Assembly: GCA_049314715.1 (NCBI GenBank)
Contig: JBMOEL010000029.1
Coordinates: forward strand, 1-16,183
Direction of reading: 5' to 3'
Length of the DNA stretch: 16,183 nucleotides
DNA from: JAFLDD01 sp049314715
Lineage (GTDB): Bacteria > Pseudomonadota > Alphaproteobacteria > Rickettsiales > UBA3002
The position numbers were made by a program, and so were the translations under genes. Within the stretch, counting starts at the first letter, position 1, and each line of letters begins with the position of its first letter. Below the pieces are notes generated by a model. The model was not told the DNA's origin and ran no database searches. It saw nothing but the letters and a program-made list of their open reading frames with translations. Positions 6,247-13,720 of this stretch are shown here, piece by piece.

Positions 6247-6526
6247 GAAACACGAACATCCCTCACATGCCGCACAAGTCAAGAAATTGAACCGTATTGC
6301 AGGCCAGATTGATGGCTTGAAAAAGATGATCGAAGAGCGCCGCTATTGCCCAGAAATCCTAGCGCAATGCCGCGCCGCGCGCGCTGCGATTAAAAGCGTC
6401 GAGGCAGAGATTATGACGCGCCACTTGCAGCATTGTGTGCAGCATGCAATCGAGAATGGTGATGCGAAAAATGTGACAACTAAGCTAGAAGAAATCGAGA
6501 AGATCTTCGCAAAATATAGTGATTAG
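6239..6526 (+). CDS. CsoR/RcnR/FrmR-family (DUF156) metal-sensing repressor
   Basis: A 95-residue all-helical repressor of the DUF156 family, which binds DNA in the apo form and releases it on metal binding. Family blocks are visible: LNRIAGQIDGLKKMIEERRYC and TRHLQHCV. Aligned without gaps to RcnR from the GQ motif to Cys, the metal-site fingerprint is His5, Cys37, His62 and Cys66. Cys-His-Cys is shared with copper-sensing CsoR; the added His at the first position is seen in the nickel sensor InrS. The start ATG lies inside the last codons of the MerT-like gene (8-base overlap), so it is coupled. As the last gene of the operon behind a palindrome, it probably represses its own operon. Its TAG overlaps the stop of the convergent ligase gene by four bases. 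Confidence 0.93.
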   Translation: MVKKHEHPSHAAQVKKLNRIAGQIDGLKKMIEERRYCPEILAQCRAARAAIKSVEAEIMTRHLQHCVQHAIENGDAKNVTTKLEEIEKIFAKYSD

Positions 6527-7713
6527 CGTGCTGGTGCGAAGTAGCGCCACAGAATTGCCGCAAGCCACGCCATGCCTATCCACCAATTCGCCCAGATGCT
6601 AAATGACGAAAGGCCCGTTGCGAGATACGCAATCATCAGTGCCACAGCTGCCTCTTGCGGCAGACCCTTAGGCAGATGAGCGACACGCTTTAGCAATTGA
6701 TACAGTGCAGCGGTGAAAAGCAACAAACCGACTGCACCCAGCTCTAACAGCACTTGTAGCGCCGAGTGATGCGGATGAAGAGGTGGACCTGAAAAAGCAA
6801 TCTGCTTGGGCAATTCAGGGCTATACGGAATAAGGTGCGTAGTCGACATGCCCCAACCCAATACCATATGATCCCAACTATTCACGATAAGCGAATGCCA
6901 AATCGGCATACGTCCAGCCGAAAAACTCGCGAAGCTTTCGCGCAGGCTGGCAAGCTCAGGCAGTGTTAAAAGTGCATAGGTCGCCACGGTTAATAGCAAA
7001 AATCCAAGTGGCAGAACGATACGTAGGCTCGACATGGTGAGCCTTGGAAAGCCAGCCATCAGTAGCCACACGCCACTACCCGCCACTAAGCCTAACATGG
7101 CCGAATTACTATCGAGCGAGAGTAACGTTATCGTGGTGACCACCAGCAATTCACACGCCAGAACGCGCATCTTCTGTGTCATGAGACCGTAGATGAGTAC
7201 GAAGGTAATTAGCGGCATCGCATTCGCAAAGCGGTTGAGATATTGCATCACGAGTTTGTAGTGATCGCCGCCGAACCAATCTATTACCCAGATGAGAACG
7301 GGAATGCCAGCCACCGTTTCGAGTGCGATAAAACATTGCACCACGATGCATGAAAGCGCCACACGGCGAATAAGCTGCGATGGGGCGGGCGGCACAAAAC
7401 CATCCACCGTAACCCACAGGATAGCGCCTACCAACATCATAAGGGTAACGCGCAGCCAACCACTCAGCGACTCACCACCATCCACGGACCAGATGGCAGT
7501 CAAAAGCGGCCAAATCAGTAACAAAGCCATGAGTAAGGTAAGGCCGCGTCTATGCGATAGGCTGCGCAAGATTGCCCAGCGTTGTGGGTGCAATATCAAC
7601 ACAAACACCGCCACAATACTCATCATCGTTGAAACAAGTTTGGTAGAAATCAGCAGTAAAAGCGGTGTTGCGATAAGTAAAAGATTGGGGATATGTGCCA
7701 AAAGGGCGAGCAT
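6523..7713 (-). CDS. O-antigen ligase-family membrane protein (Wzy_C domain)
   Basis: A polytopic inner-membrane protein of 396 residues with roughly ten or more hydrophobic helices. Near the C-terminus it has GWGMSTTHL and the periplasmic-loop motif HPHHSALQ (313-316 for HPHH), followed by LLELGAVGLLLF, the Wzy_C pattern shared by WaaL ligases and Wzy polymerases. The locus exports its polysaccharide through Wzm/Wzt, a route that needs no Wzy polymerase, so a WaaL-type ligase joining O-polysaccharide to lipid A-core is the better reading. The start is taken as the ATG at 7713, which overlaps the wbpE stop as TGATG; a GTG one codon earlier is also possible. It is the last gene of the minus-strand wbp operon and ends convergently with the CsoR-family gene. 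Confidence 0.85.
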   Translation of the reverse strand: MLALLAHIPNLLLIATPLLLLISTKLVSTMMSIVAVFVLILHPQRWAILRSLSHRRGLTLLMALLLIWPLLTAIWSVDGGESLSGWLRVTLMMLVGAILWVTVDGFVPPAPSQLIRRVALSCIVVQCFIALETVAGIPVLIWVIDWFGGDHYKLVMQYLNRFANAMPLITFVLIYGLMTQKMRVLACELLVVTTITLLSLDSNSAMLGLVAGSGVWLLMAGFPRLTMSSLRIVLPLGFLLLTVATYALLTLPELASLRESFASFSAGRMPIWHSLIVNSWDHMVLGWGMSTTHLIPYSPELPKQIAFSGPPLHPHHSALQVLLELGAVGLLLFTAALYQLLKRVAHLPKGLPQEAAVALMIAYLATGLSSFSIWANWWIGMAWLAAILWRYFAPAR

Positions 7714-8816
7714 CACGCCACCGCGGCAATAAGCGCATCCGCAATGCGGCGCTGCGTAACCTCATCCAAATAAGGATGCATCGGCAAGCTGAACACGCGA
7801 TTCGCAACTGTTTCCGAATGGGTGAGACTACCCGAAATACGGCAGAAATTTTTATAGGCAGGCTGAAGATGTAGCGGCGTGGGGTAGTGGATTGCGGTCG
7901 GAATGCCCGCGGCAGTGAGTGTCGCCAAAACAGCGTCGCGGTTTTTGACTTGTACGGTATATTGACCCCATACACAGGTTTGATCTGCCGCGACTTCTAA
8001 CAACTGAATGTTAGGGTGGCTGCCAAGCATGTCTTTGTAGCGATGACCGGCAGCGATACGTTGTTCGATTTCCCAATCAAACTGCTCAAACTTGCCGAGG
8101 ACGATTGCACATTGCAACGTATCCATACGTCCACCCACGCCAATGCGCGTATGGTAATAGCGCTTCTCTTGACCATGCACACGAATCTCGCGCATAGCTT
8201 TGGCGAGTGCTGGGTCATTGGTGAAAATGGCGCCACCATCGCCATAACAGCCCAATGGTTTGCTGGGGAAAAAGCTAGTGCAGCCAATGGTCGAGAGGTT
8301 GCAGCTTTTTCTACCCTTATATTCTGCACCGAAACTTTGCGCCGCATCTTCAATCACGGGAATAGTGCCCGCAACCTCGTTAATCGCGTCCATATCCGCT
8401 GTCTGGCCATAAAGCGATACAGGGATAATCGCCTTGGTGCGCGGCGAAATCGCTGCCTTGAGTAGTGCAGCATCCATGTTGCAGGTATTAGGGTTTACAT
8501 CGACAAATACGGGCGTTGCACCCACCAGCGCGATGACTTCCGCCGTCGATACAAAGGTGAAGGGCGTAGTGATGACTTCATCACCACAGCCAATATCCAG
8601 CGCCATCAATGCAATCAATAACGCCTCCGTGCCCGAGGAAACGGTGATGCAATGGTGCGAGCCCGTGAATACTTCAAGCTTTTCTTCGAGCTCACGCACC
8701 TCAGGGCCCATGATGAATTGCCCATGGTTAAGCACGGCTTGCATACGCGCGTCGATACGCGATTTCAGCGCAGCATATTGCGCTTTCAAATCAATAAATT
8801 CGATTTTTTCACTCAT
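7713..8816 (-). CDS. wbpE: UDP-2-acetamido-2-deoxy-3-oxo-glucuronate aminotransferase WbpE
   Basis: A PLP-dependent DegT/DnrJ/EryC1 aminotransferase of 367 residues. It puts the 3-amino group on the oxidised UDP-GlcNAcA, using glutamate as donor. The PLP lysine is Lys186 in FFPSKPLGCYGDGGA, close to its place in Pseudomonas WbpE (Lys185), and long blocks agree with that protein from memory (IEFIDLK, KAIIPVSLYGQ, VIEDAAQSFGA, HYPTPLH, SLPMHPYL). The frame is open to 8828, but the ATG at 8816 shares ATGA with the wbpD stop and gives the family start MSEKIEFIDLK. In this pathway the co-product 2-oxoglutarate regenerates NAD on WbpB. The stop is coupled to the ligase gene. Confidence 0.96.
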   Translation of the reverse strand: MSEKIEFIDLKAQYAALKSRIDARMQAVLNHGQFIMGPEVRELEEKLEVFTGSHHCITVSSGTEALLIALMALDIGCGDEVITTPFTFVSTAEVIALVGATPVFVDVNPNTCNMDAALLKAAISPRTKAIIPVSLYGQTADMDAINEVAGTIPVIEDAAQSFGAEYKGRKSCNLSTIGCTSFFPSKPLGCYGDGGAIFTNDPALAKAMREIRVHGQEKRYYHTRIGVGGRMDTLQCAIVLGKFEQFDWEIEQRIAAGHRYKDMLGSHPNIQLLEVAADQTCVWGQYTVQVKNRDAVLATLTAAGIPTAIHYPTPLHLQPAYKNFCRISGSLTHSETVANRVFSLPMHPYLDEVTQRRIADALIAAVA

Positions 8817-9385
8817 GCAGCTTTGCACGCGTTGAAGGTGATTTCATACGTACTGCCGCATTCACAGGTAACCTTGCCCGTGCCTTCCAGTTTCACACCG
8901 CATTTGCACATCCACCCTGTACGGCGGGCGGGAACGCCAACCATCAGCGCGTAAGGCAGCACGTCTTTATTGATAACCGCGCCAGCACCGACGAACGCAT
9001 ATTCACCAAGCGTTGCGCCGCACACAATCGTTGCGTTAGCGCCGACCGTAACGCCTTTTTTCAGCAGCGTCGGGCGATATTCATTTTTGCGTGATACGGC
9101 TGAGCGTGGATTATAGACATTAGTAAACACCATGTGCGGGCCACAAAACACATCGTCTTCCAAACGCACCGCGTCGTAAATCGACACACCGTTTTGCACT
9201 TTCACGTTGTTGCCGATGACCACATCATTACCGACAAACACGTTTTGCCCAAAGCTACAGCTCTCACCGATTTTTGCACCACCGCACACATGCACCCAAT
9301 GCCAGATGCGTGTGTTCACGCCAATGGTCGCGCCGTCGTCGATAATCGCGGTGGGGTGAATATTCGCCTGAGGGTGAACGGCCAT
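8813..9385 (-). CDS. wbpD: UDP-2-acetamido-3-amino-2,3-dideoxy-glucuronate N-acetyltransferase WbpD
   Basis: A left-handed beta-helix (hexapeptide repeat) acetyltransferase of 190 residues. It acetylates the 3-amino group with acetyl-CoA to give UDP-GlcNAc(3NAc)A. Repeats run from about residue 8 (IHPTAIIDDGATIGVNTRIWH) to about 155, with an insertion carrying VFTNVYNPRS and the closing VGVPAR motif. The C-terminus adds MCKCG and CECG cysteine clusters that look like a small zinc ribbon. The frame is open to 9445, but the ATG at 9385 gives the family N-terminus MAVHPQANIHPTA and lies one base after the wbpB stop. The stop overlaps wbpE by four bases. Confidence 0.95.
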   Translation of the reverse strand: MAVHPQANIHPTAIIDDGATIGVNTRIWHWVHVCGGAKIGESCSFGQNVFVGNDVVIGNNVKVQNGVSIYDAVRLEDDVFCGPHMVFTNVYNPRSAVSRKNEYRPTLLKKGVTVGANATIVCGATLGEYAFVGAGAVINKDVLPYALMVGVPARRTGWMCKCGVKLEGTGKVTCECGSTYEITFNACKAA

Positions 9386-9386
9386 A

Positions 9387-10448
9387 TTAATAGTCCAGTG
9401 GCAGCGCGATGCGCTTGCCGTCACGCGCCGCAAGATAGGCCGCAATCAATACCTCAAGCGACTTGAGGCCTTCACGACCATCCGTCTCGGCTTCAGCTTT
9501 ACCGCGCAGTGTATCAATCACGTTCTGGTAATAAAGCGGGTGGCCATGACCGTAAACCGAGGTGGTCTCGTAATTCGCAGTTTTGATTTTTTCGTCTTCG
9601 GGCAGTTTCTCGGCGAAGTCCCAATGCTGGATCTCATTGACCGCAACGCCGCCAACACGCACCGTGCCCTTTTCGCCAATGATGGTGATGCTGCCCTCAA
9701 GATTCTTAGGGTAGGTAAGCATGGTGACATTCATCGAACCCAGCGCGCCTGAACGCCATTTGACGTTCAGTACGGCAGTATCTTCGACTTCGATATTGCG
9801 CGCCAGTGTTGCGGTGTAGGCTTGAATGCTCTCAATCGGCCCAATCAACCAATCAAGCAAATCGACATAGTGGCTGGCTTGGTTCATGAGCGCGCCGCCA
9901 TCAAATTCCCATGTACCACGCCAAGGCGAACTATCGTAATATTCTTGCGGGCGCGTCCAGAATACATTCACATTCACCATATAGATGCGGCCAAACCGCT
10001 CCGCATCCACTGCTTTTTTCAGCAGTTGCAAGGTAGCGTTGCGGCGATTCTGTTTCACCACGAATAGGCGCACATTCGCCTCATCGCAGGCGCGCACCAT
10101 GCGCAAGCCGTCATGCCAGCGTGTGGCCATCGGCTTTTCCGTCATCACATGGCGACCCGCTTTGGCAATTTCCACCGCTTGTTCAGGGTGCAGGCCGCTT
10201 GGCGTTGTCAGCACAATCACATCCGCCTTCGTGGTTTTGAGCATGTCCGTAAGGTTGCTATGCGCTTTAGCGCCTGTTTCTTTTGCGGCAGCATCACGCG
10301 CTGCTGCGTCGACATCGCACACATCGACCAGCTCAAGGTCTTTGTTGTGATGTGCAATCGCCGAGAAATGATTTTTGGCAATACGCCCGCAGCCCACTAG
10401 TGCGATGCGAACTTTGCGGTCAGTGATGGGTGCAGGAAAATTGCGCAT
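9387..10448 (-). CDS. wbpB: UDP-N-acetylglucosaminuronate 3-dehydrogenase WbpB (Gfo/Idh/MocA family)
   Basis: A 353-residue NAD-dependent oxidoreductase. The Rossmann motif GCGRIA is at 19-24 and the family EKP motif at 104-106, followed by a GGALMNQASHYVDLLDWL block in the C-terminal domain with its conserved His. In the Wbp/Wlb pathway this enzyme oxidises C3 of UDP-GlcNAcA and works in tandem with WbpE, which sits two genes downstream. Position between a UDP-sugar dehydrogenase and WbpD/WbpE makes the assignment much firmer than the family alone would allow. It starts four bases after the wbpA stop. Confidence 0.92.
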   Translation of the reverse strand: MRNFPAPITDRKVRIALVGCGRIAKNHFSAIAHHNKDLELVDVCDVDAAARDAAAKETGAKAHSNLTDMLKTTKADVIVLTTPSGLHPEQAVEIAKAGRHVMTEKPMATRWHDGLRMVRACDEANVRLFVVKQNRRNATLQLLKKAVDAERFGRIYMVNVNVFWTRPQEYYDSSPWRGTWEFDGGALMNQASHYVDLLDWLIGPIESIQAYTATLARNIEVEDTAVLNVKWRSGALGSMNVTMLTYPKNLEGSITIIGEKGTVRVGGVAVNEIQHWDFAEKLPEDEKIKTANYETTSVYGHGHPLYYQNVIDTLRGKAEAETDGREGLKSLEVLIAAYLAARDGKRIALPLDY

Positions 10449-10452
10449 GACG

Positions 10453-11757
10453 TTATGACTTCACGATATGAGGTTTAGGGTCGGTATAGCGCCCACGTGT
10501 ATCGACAATGAGCTTAGCGTGCTTCTCAATGAACGCATAATCGAACGCGTCATGGTCGGTGGTCAGCAATACACAATCATAGGCGGCTAGATTTTTCTCG
10601 TTCAGCTCAACGCTTTTCAAATTAAACGAGTGCTCGCGCATTTTTGGGAAACTCGGTATATGCGGGTCGCTGTAGGCAACGTCGGCACCTAAATCGCGCA
10701 GTTTCTCCATCAAAATTACCGAAGGCGATTCACGCATGTCATCGACATTCTTTTTATACGCGATGCCAAGCACCAGCACTTTACTACCGCGCACCGACTT
10801 TTTTTGTTCATTGAGCCCATGCGTCAGTTTGGAAACTACATAATCCGGCATGGAGGAATTCACGTCCCCCGCCAGCTCAATGAATCGCGTATGCACGCCA
10901 TATTCACGCGCTTTCCATGTTAGGTAAAATGGGTCGATGGGAATGCAGTGCCCGCCAAGACCTGGACCAGGATAATAAGGCACAAACCCAAATGGCTTGG
11001 TCGCGGCTGCACGAATCACTTCGTGAATATCAATACCCATTTTATCGGCGACGATTTTCATTTCATTCACGAGACCAATATTCACCGCACGGTGAATATT
11101 CTCGAGCAGCTTGCAAAGCTCGGCAGCGCGGGTCGAACTCATCGGCACGACTTTATCAATCACCTGACCATAAAGCGCTAAGCCGACTTCCAAGCACTCT
11201 GGCGTGTGACCACCACAGACCTTTGGAATGGAACGTGTGCTGAATTTTGGATTGCCGGGATCTTCGCGCTCAGGCGAGAAGACGAGGAAGATGTCTTTAC
11301 CTACCTTAAGGCCTGTAGATTCTACACGCGGCAGTAATTCTTCGTCCGTCGTGCCGGGATAGGTGGTGCTTTCGAGGGAGAAGATTTGCCCCGCGCGCAA
11401 ATGCGGCACCAGCGAGTCTGTGGTGTTAATCACATAGCTCATATCCGGCTCACGGTATTTGGTAAGTGGCGTTGGTACGCACAAAATCAGCGCGTCCACT
11501 TCCTTGGCGCGTGCAAAATCAGTGGTGGCGGAAGAGCCATTTTTGACTGCCGCAGCGATAGACTCACCCTTAATATGCTGGATGTAGCTTTTGCCAGCGT
11601 TAATAGCGTCGACCTTCGTATGGTCGATATCAAAACCCAGCACCTTATAACCCACCTCCGCATATCGGATGAGCAGGGGTAGACCAACATAGCCCAAGCC
11701 AACGATACCAATCACCGCCGATTTGTCTTGGAACTTCTTGATTAAACTGTTTTTCAT
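10453..11757 (-). CDS. wbpA: UDP-N-acetylglucosamine 6-dehydrogenase WbpA
   Basis: A nucleotide-sugar dehydrogenase of the UDP-Glc/GDP-Man family, 434 residues. It oxidises C6 of UDP-GlcNAc to the uronic acid in two NAD-dependent steps. The NAD-binding motif GLGYVGLP is at 20-27. The catalytic thiol is Cys271 in GLGGHCIPIDPFYL, and the C-terminal domain has LVLGIAYKKNVDDMRESP and LTTDHDAFD. The WbpA role rather than UDP-glucose dehydrogenase rests on the following wbpB-wbpD-wbpE genes. It opens the minus-strand operon and is divergent from the amidotransferase gene, with 57 bases between start codons. Confidence 0.94.
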   Translation of the reverse strand: MKNSLIKKFQDKSAVIGIVGLGYVGLPLLIRYAEVGYKVLGFDIDHTKVDAINAGKSYIQHIKGESIAAAVKNGSSATTDFARAKEVDALILCVPTPLTKYREPDMSYVINTTDSLVPHLRAGQIFSLESTTYPGTTDEELLPRVESTGLKVGKDIFLVFSPEREDPGNPKFSTRSIPKVCGGHTPECLEVGLALYGQVIDKVVPMSSTRAAELCKLLENIHRAVNIGLVNEMKIVADKMGIDIHEVIRAAATKPFGFVPYYPGPGLGGHCIPIDPFYLTWKAREYGVHTRFIELAGDVNSSMPDYVVSKLTHGLNEQKKSVRGSKVLVLGIAYKKNVDDMRESPSVILMEKLRDLGADVAYSDPHIPSFPKMREHSFNLKSVELNEKNLAAYDCVLLTTDHDAFDYAFIEKHAKLIVDTRGRYTDPKPHIVKS

Positions 11758-11768
11758 AGCTAGTGAGC

Positions 11769-11797
11769 GGAGTAGGATGACACCCCAAGAAAGTCAA
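11769..11797 (-). promoter_or_regulatory. Possible wbpA promoter in the divergent gap
   Basis: Minus strand: TTGACT (11797-11792), a 17-base spacer and TACTCC (11774-11769). The -35 is good and the -10 weak. The 57-base gap must hold the start signals of both arms unless each is transcribed from further away. Confidence 0.25.
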
Positions 11798-11801
11798 GAA
11801 A

Positions 11802-11806
11802 AAGGA
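11802..11806 (+). promoter_or_regulatory. Ribosome binding site deciding the TTG start of the amidotransferase
   Basis: AAGGA lies eight bases before the TTG at 11815. The next in-frame ATG is ten codons downstream and would remove the first two zinc-type cysteines, so this site supports the TTG. Confidence 0.6.
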
Positions 11807-11814
11807 ATAGGTTT

Positions 11815-12936
11815 TTGACCCAATCTATCTGCCAGCGCTGCGTGATGGACACGACCGACCCCAATATCACGTTTTTTGGGGCAGATGGCTGCAATCATTG
11901 CATTGCCGCTACGACTAGGCTAGCGCATGATGTGCCGCCCGATGCGGATGCCGACGCACGGCTTGCCGAATGTATCGCATGGGTCAAAGCGCGTGGAAAG
12001 GGCAAGCCTTATGATGTGTTATTGGGCATTTCAGGCGGGGCGGACTCGTCTGCATTAGCGGTTGAGGCGATTCGCTTAGGGTTGCGCCCACTGGCCGTGC
12101 ATGTCGATAATGGTTGGAACTCAGATTTGGCGGTGAGTAATATTGCCAATCTGTTGGAAAAGCTGAAAATTGACCTCGTCACCAACGTTTTGCAGTGGGA
12201 TGAAATCCGCGACATGCAACGCGCTTATCTGAAGGCGGGCGTGGTGGATATTGAGTGCGTTGCCGATCATGCGATTATAGCGACATTATATAAGACGGCG
12301 GCGAAGCACGGTGTTCCGACCATTCTAGCGGGCACAAACGTGCGCACTGAATCCATCCTCCCCACCGCATGGGTGCATGATAAGCGCGATGGTCGTAGCG
12401 TAAAAGCCATTCATAAACGCTTTGGCACGGTGAAGCTGAAGCACTACCCGTTCCTTTCACCGCTCGAATTGCTCAGCGCGATTTTTATTCGTAAAGTTCG
12501 GTTCGTACCGCTGCTTAATTATCTGAAATACGACAAAGACGCGGCCATTGCAAAACTCAAGGCCGAGTATGGCTATCGCCCCTATGCGCGCAAGCACGGC
12601 GAGTCGCGCTTTACACGCTTTTTCCAAGAATATATTTTGCCTACACGCTGGGGCGTCGACAAGCGCAAGGCGCATTTATCAAGTCTCATCGTCAGTGGCG
12701 CGATGACGCGCGAGCAAGCGCTGGAGGCGCTCAACAAGCCGCTTTATGAGCCGCAGGAGCAGGAATCCGACATTGAATATATCTGCAAGAAACTCGGCTT
12801 CACCCGCGCTGAATTTGACGCGTTAATGGCGCAGCCCAAAGCGCGGCACCGTGATTTTGCGAATAACGCTTGGATGTTCGATATGAACAATCCTATAACG
12901 CTGATGATAAGACGCTTCGCGCGTGGTGGTACGTAA
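11815..12936 (+). CDS. wbpG: WbpG/PseA-like N-acetyl sugar amidotransferase
   Basis: A PP-loop ATPase-type amidotransferase of 373 residues that activates an acetamido group and replaces its oxygen with ammonia-derived nitrogen to give acetamidino. The N-terminal cysteines Cys6, Cys9, Cys26 and Cys29 (CQRC and CNHC) form a likely zinc site; the PP-loop SGGADS is at 73-78; HVDNGWNSDLAV and AGTNVRTES follow. Family members such as Pseudomonas WbpG work with HisH/HisF-like proteins that supply ammonia; none is seen here, so they may lie to the right or the general ones may serve. The start codon is TTG. The gene fits the wbpABDE products: a diacetamido uronic acid could become an acetamidino form. 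Its stop is one base from the ABC permease start. Confidence 0.9.
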   Translation: MTQSICQRCVMDTTDPNITFFGADGCNHCIAATTRLAHDVPPDADADARLAECIAWVKARGKGKPYDVLLGISGGADSSALAVEAIRLGLRPLAVHVDNGWNSDLAVSNIANLLEKLKIDLVTNVLQWDEIRDMQRAYLKAGVVDIECVADHAIIATLYKTAAKHGVPTILAGTNVRTESILPTAWVHDKRDGRSVKAIHKRFGTVKLKHYPFLSPLELLSAIFIRKVRFVPLLNYLKYDKDAAIAKLKAEYGYRPYARKHGESRFTRFFQEYILPTRWGVDKRKAHLSSLIVSGAMTREQALEALNKPLYEPQEQESDIEYICKKLGFTRAEFDALMAQPKARHRDFANNAWMFDMNNPITLMIRRFARGGT

Positions 12937-12937
12937 T

Positions 12938-13720
12938 ATGAAGATACTCGATAGTTTTATTTCGCAATTTGGTTTGTTGCTGCGTTCGGTGAAAGTTGAA
13001 GCGCGGGCGCAACATGCGGGCACCGTGCTTGGCATGTTCTGGATTGTGCTTGGGCCATTTTTGCTGCTCTCGCTTTATGCAGTGATTTACTCGGTGATTT
13101 TTGAGATTCGCGTGCCGCATTTTACGCGCGCGGAATATGTGCTCAACGTGTTTTCTGGCCTCGTATTATTCCTTGCGTTCTCGCAGGCGATGGCGACATC
13201 CACCAACGCGCTACAAAAAGAAGCGAAGCTGGTGTTTAGCAATTTCCCTGCTGAATTCATTCCCACCAAAGCGGTCATGGTCTCCTATATCGTGCTGATT
13301 CCCGCCACAATATTCGTGGTAATTGGCGATATCGCATTCTCCCATCCTAGTTGGCATTTATTGCTGCTGCCCGTTGTTGCGCTGTTCCAGCTCATGTTTT
13401 CTATCGGCCTTGGTTGTTTGCTTGCGCTGCTCGGCCTCGTGATGCGCGATGTGAGTTTCATCATCCAGTATATCGTGATTGCGATGCTGGTCGTCACGCC
13501 CATCGCCTATACGCCAGACATGATTCCTGCCTCCATCAAGCCACTACTCTATCTCAATCCGCTCTACTATTTCGTATCGGCGAACCAGCATTTGATTCTC
13601 ATGAATACCTTGCCGCCTCTCATTGAGACGCTCTTGGGCGCAGGGCTTTCGGTCGCTATGCTGCTTATTGGCGTGGCACTCTTTAAGCGCGCCCGCATGG
13701 CGATGTTGGATCTGCTCTAA
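12938..13720 (+). CDS. wzm: ABC-2 type polysaccharide export permease Wzm
   Basis: A 260-residue inner-membrane permease of the ABC-2/TagG/Wzm family that moves lipid-linked O-polysaccharide across the inner membrane. The N-terminal amphipathic stretch LLRSVKVEARAQHAGTVLG leads into six hydrophobic segments, beginning at FWIVLGPFLLLSLYAVIYSVIF. The conserved MRDVSFIIQY and PIAYTPDMIP blocks, followed by LNPLYYFV, are typical. I chose the ATG at 12938, one base after the upstream stop and eight bases after GGTGG; GTG codons at 12923 and 12926 are alternatives. The stop shares one base with the wzt ATG (TAATG), so the two subunits are made together. Confidence 0.93.
   Translation: MKILDSFISQFGLLLRSVKVEARAQHAGTVLGMFWIVLGPFLLLSLYAVIYSVIFEIRVPHFTRAEYVLNVFSGLVLFLAFSQAMATSTNALQKEAKLVFSNFPAEFIPTKAVMVSYIVLIPATIFVVIGDIAFSHPSWHLLLLPVVALFQLMFSIGLGCLLALLGLVMRDVSFIIQYIVIAMLVVTPIAYTPDMIPASIKPLLYLNPLYYFVSANQHLILMNTLPPLIETLLGAGLSVAMLLIGVALFKRARMAMLDLL

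Noticed and set aside
5573..6526. A true mercury-resistance (mer) operon
   Set aside because: No MerR or MerA is present and the regulator is of the CsoR/RcnR family. MerP- and MerT-like proteins alone do not establish mercury as the ligand.
6523..7713. Wzy O-antigen polymerase
   Set aside because: Wzy and WaaL share the motif seen, but the locus encodes a Wzm/Wzt ABC exporter, which does not use Wzy. The ligase reading is preferred, though not proven.
7550..7975. 141-residue minus-strand open frame across the wbpE-ligase junction
   Set aside because: It lies in another frame of two well-supported genes on the same strand and resembles no family.
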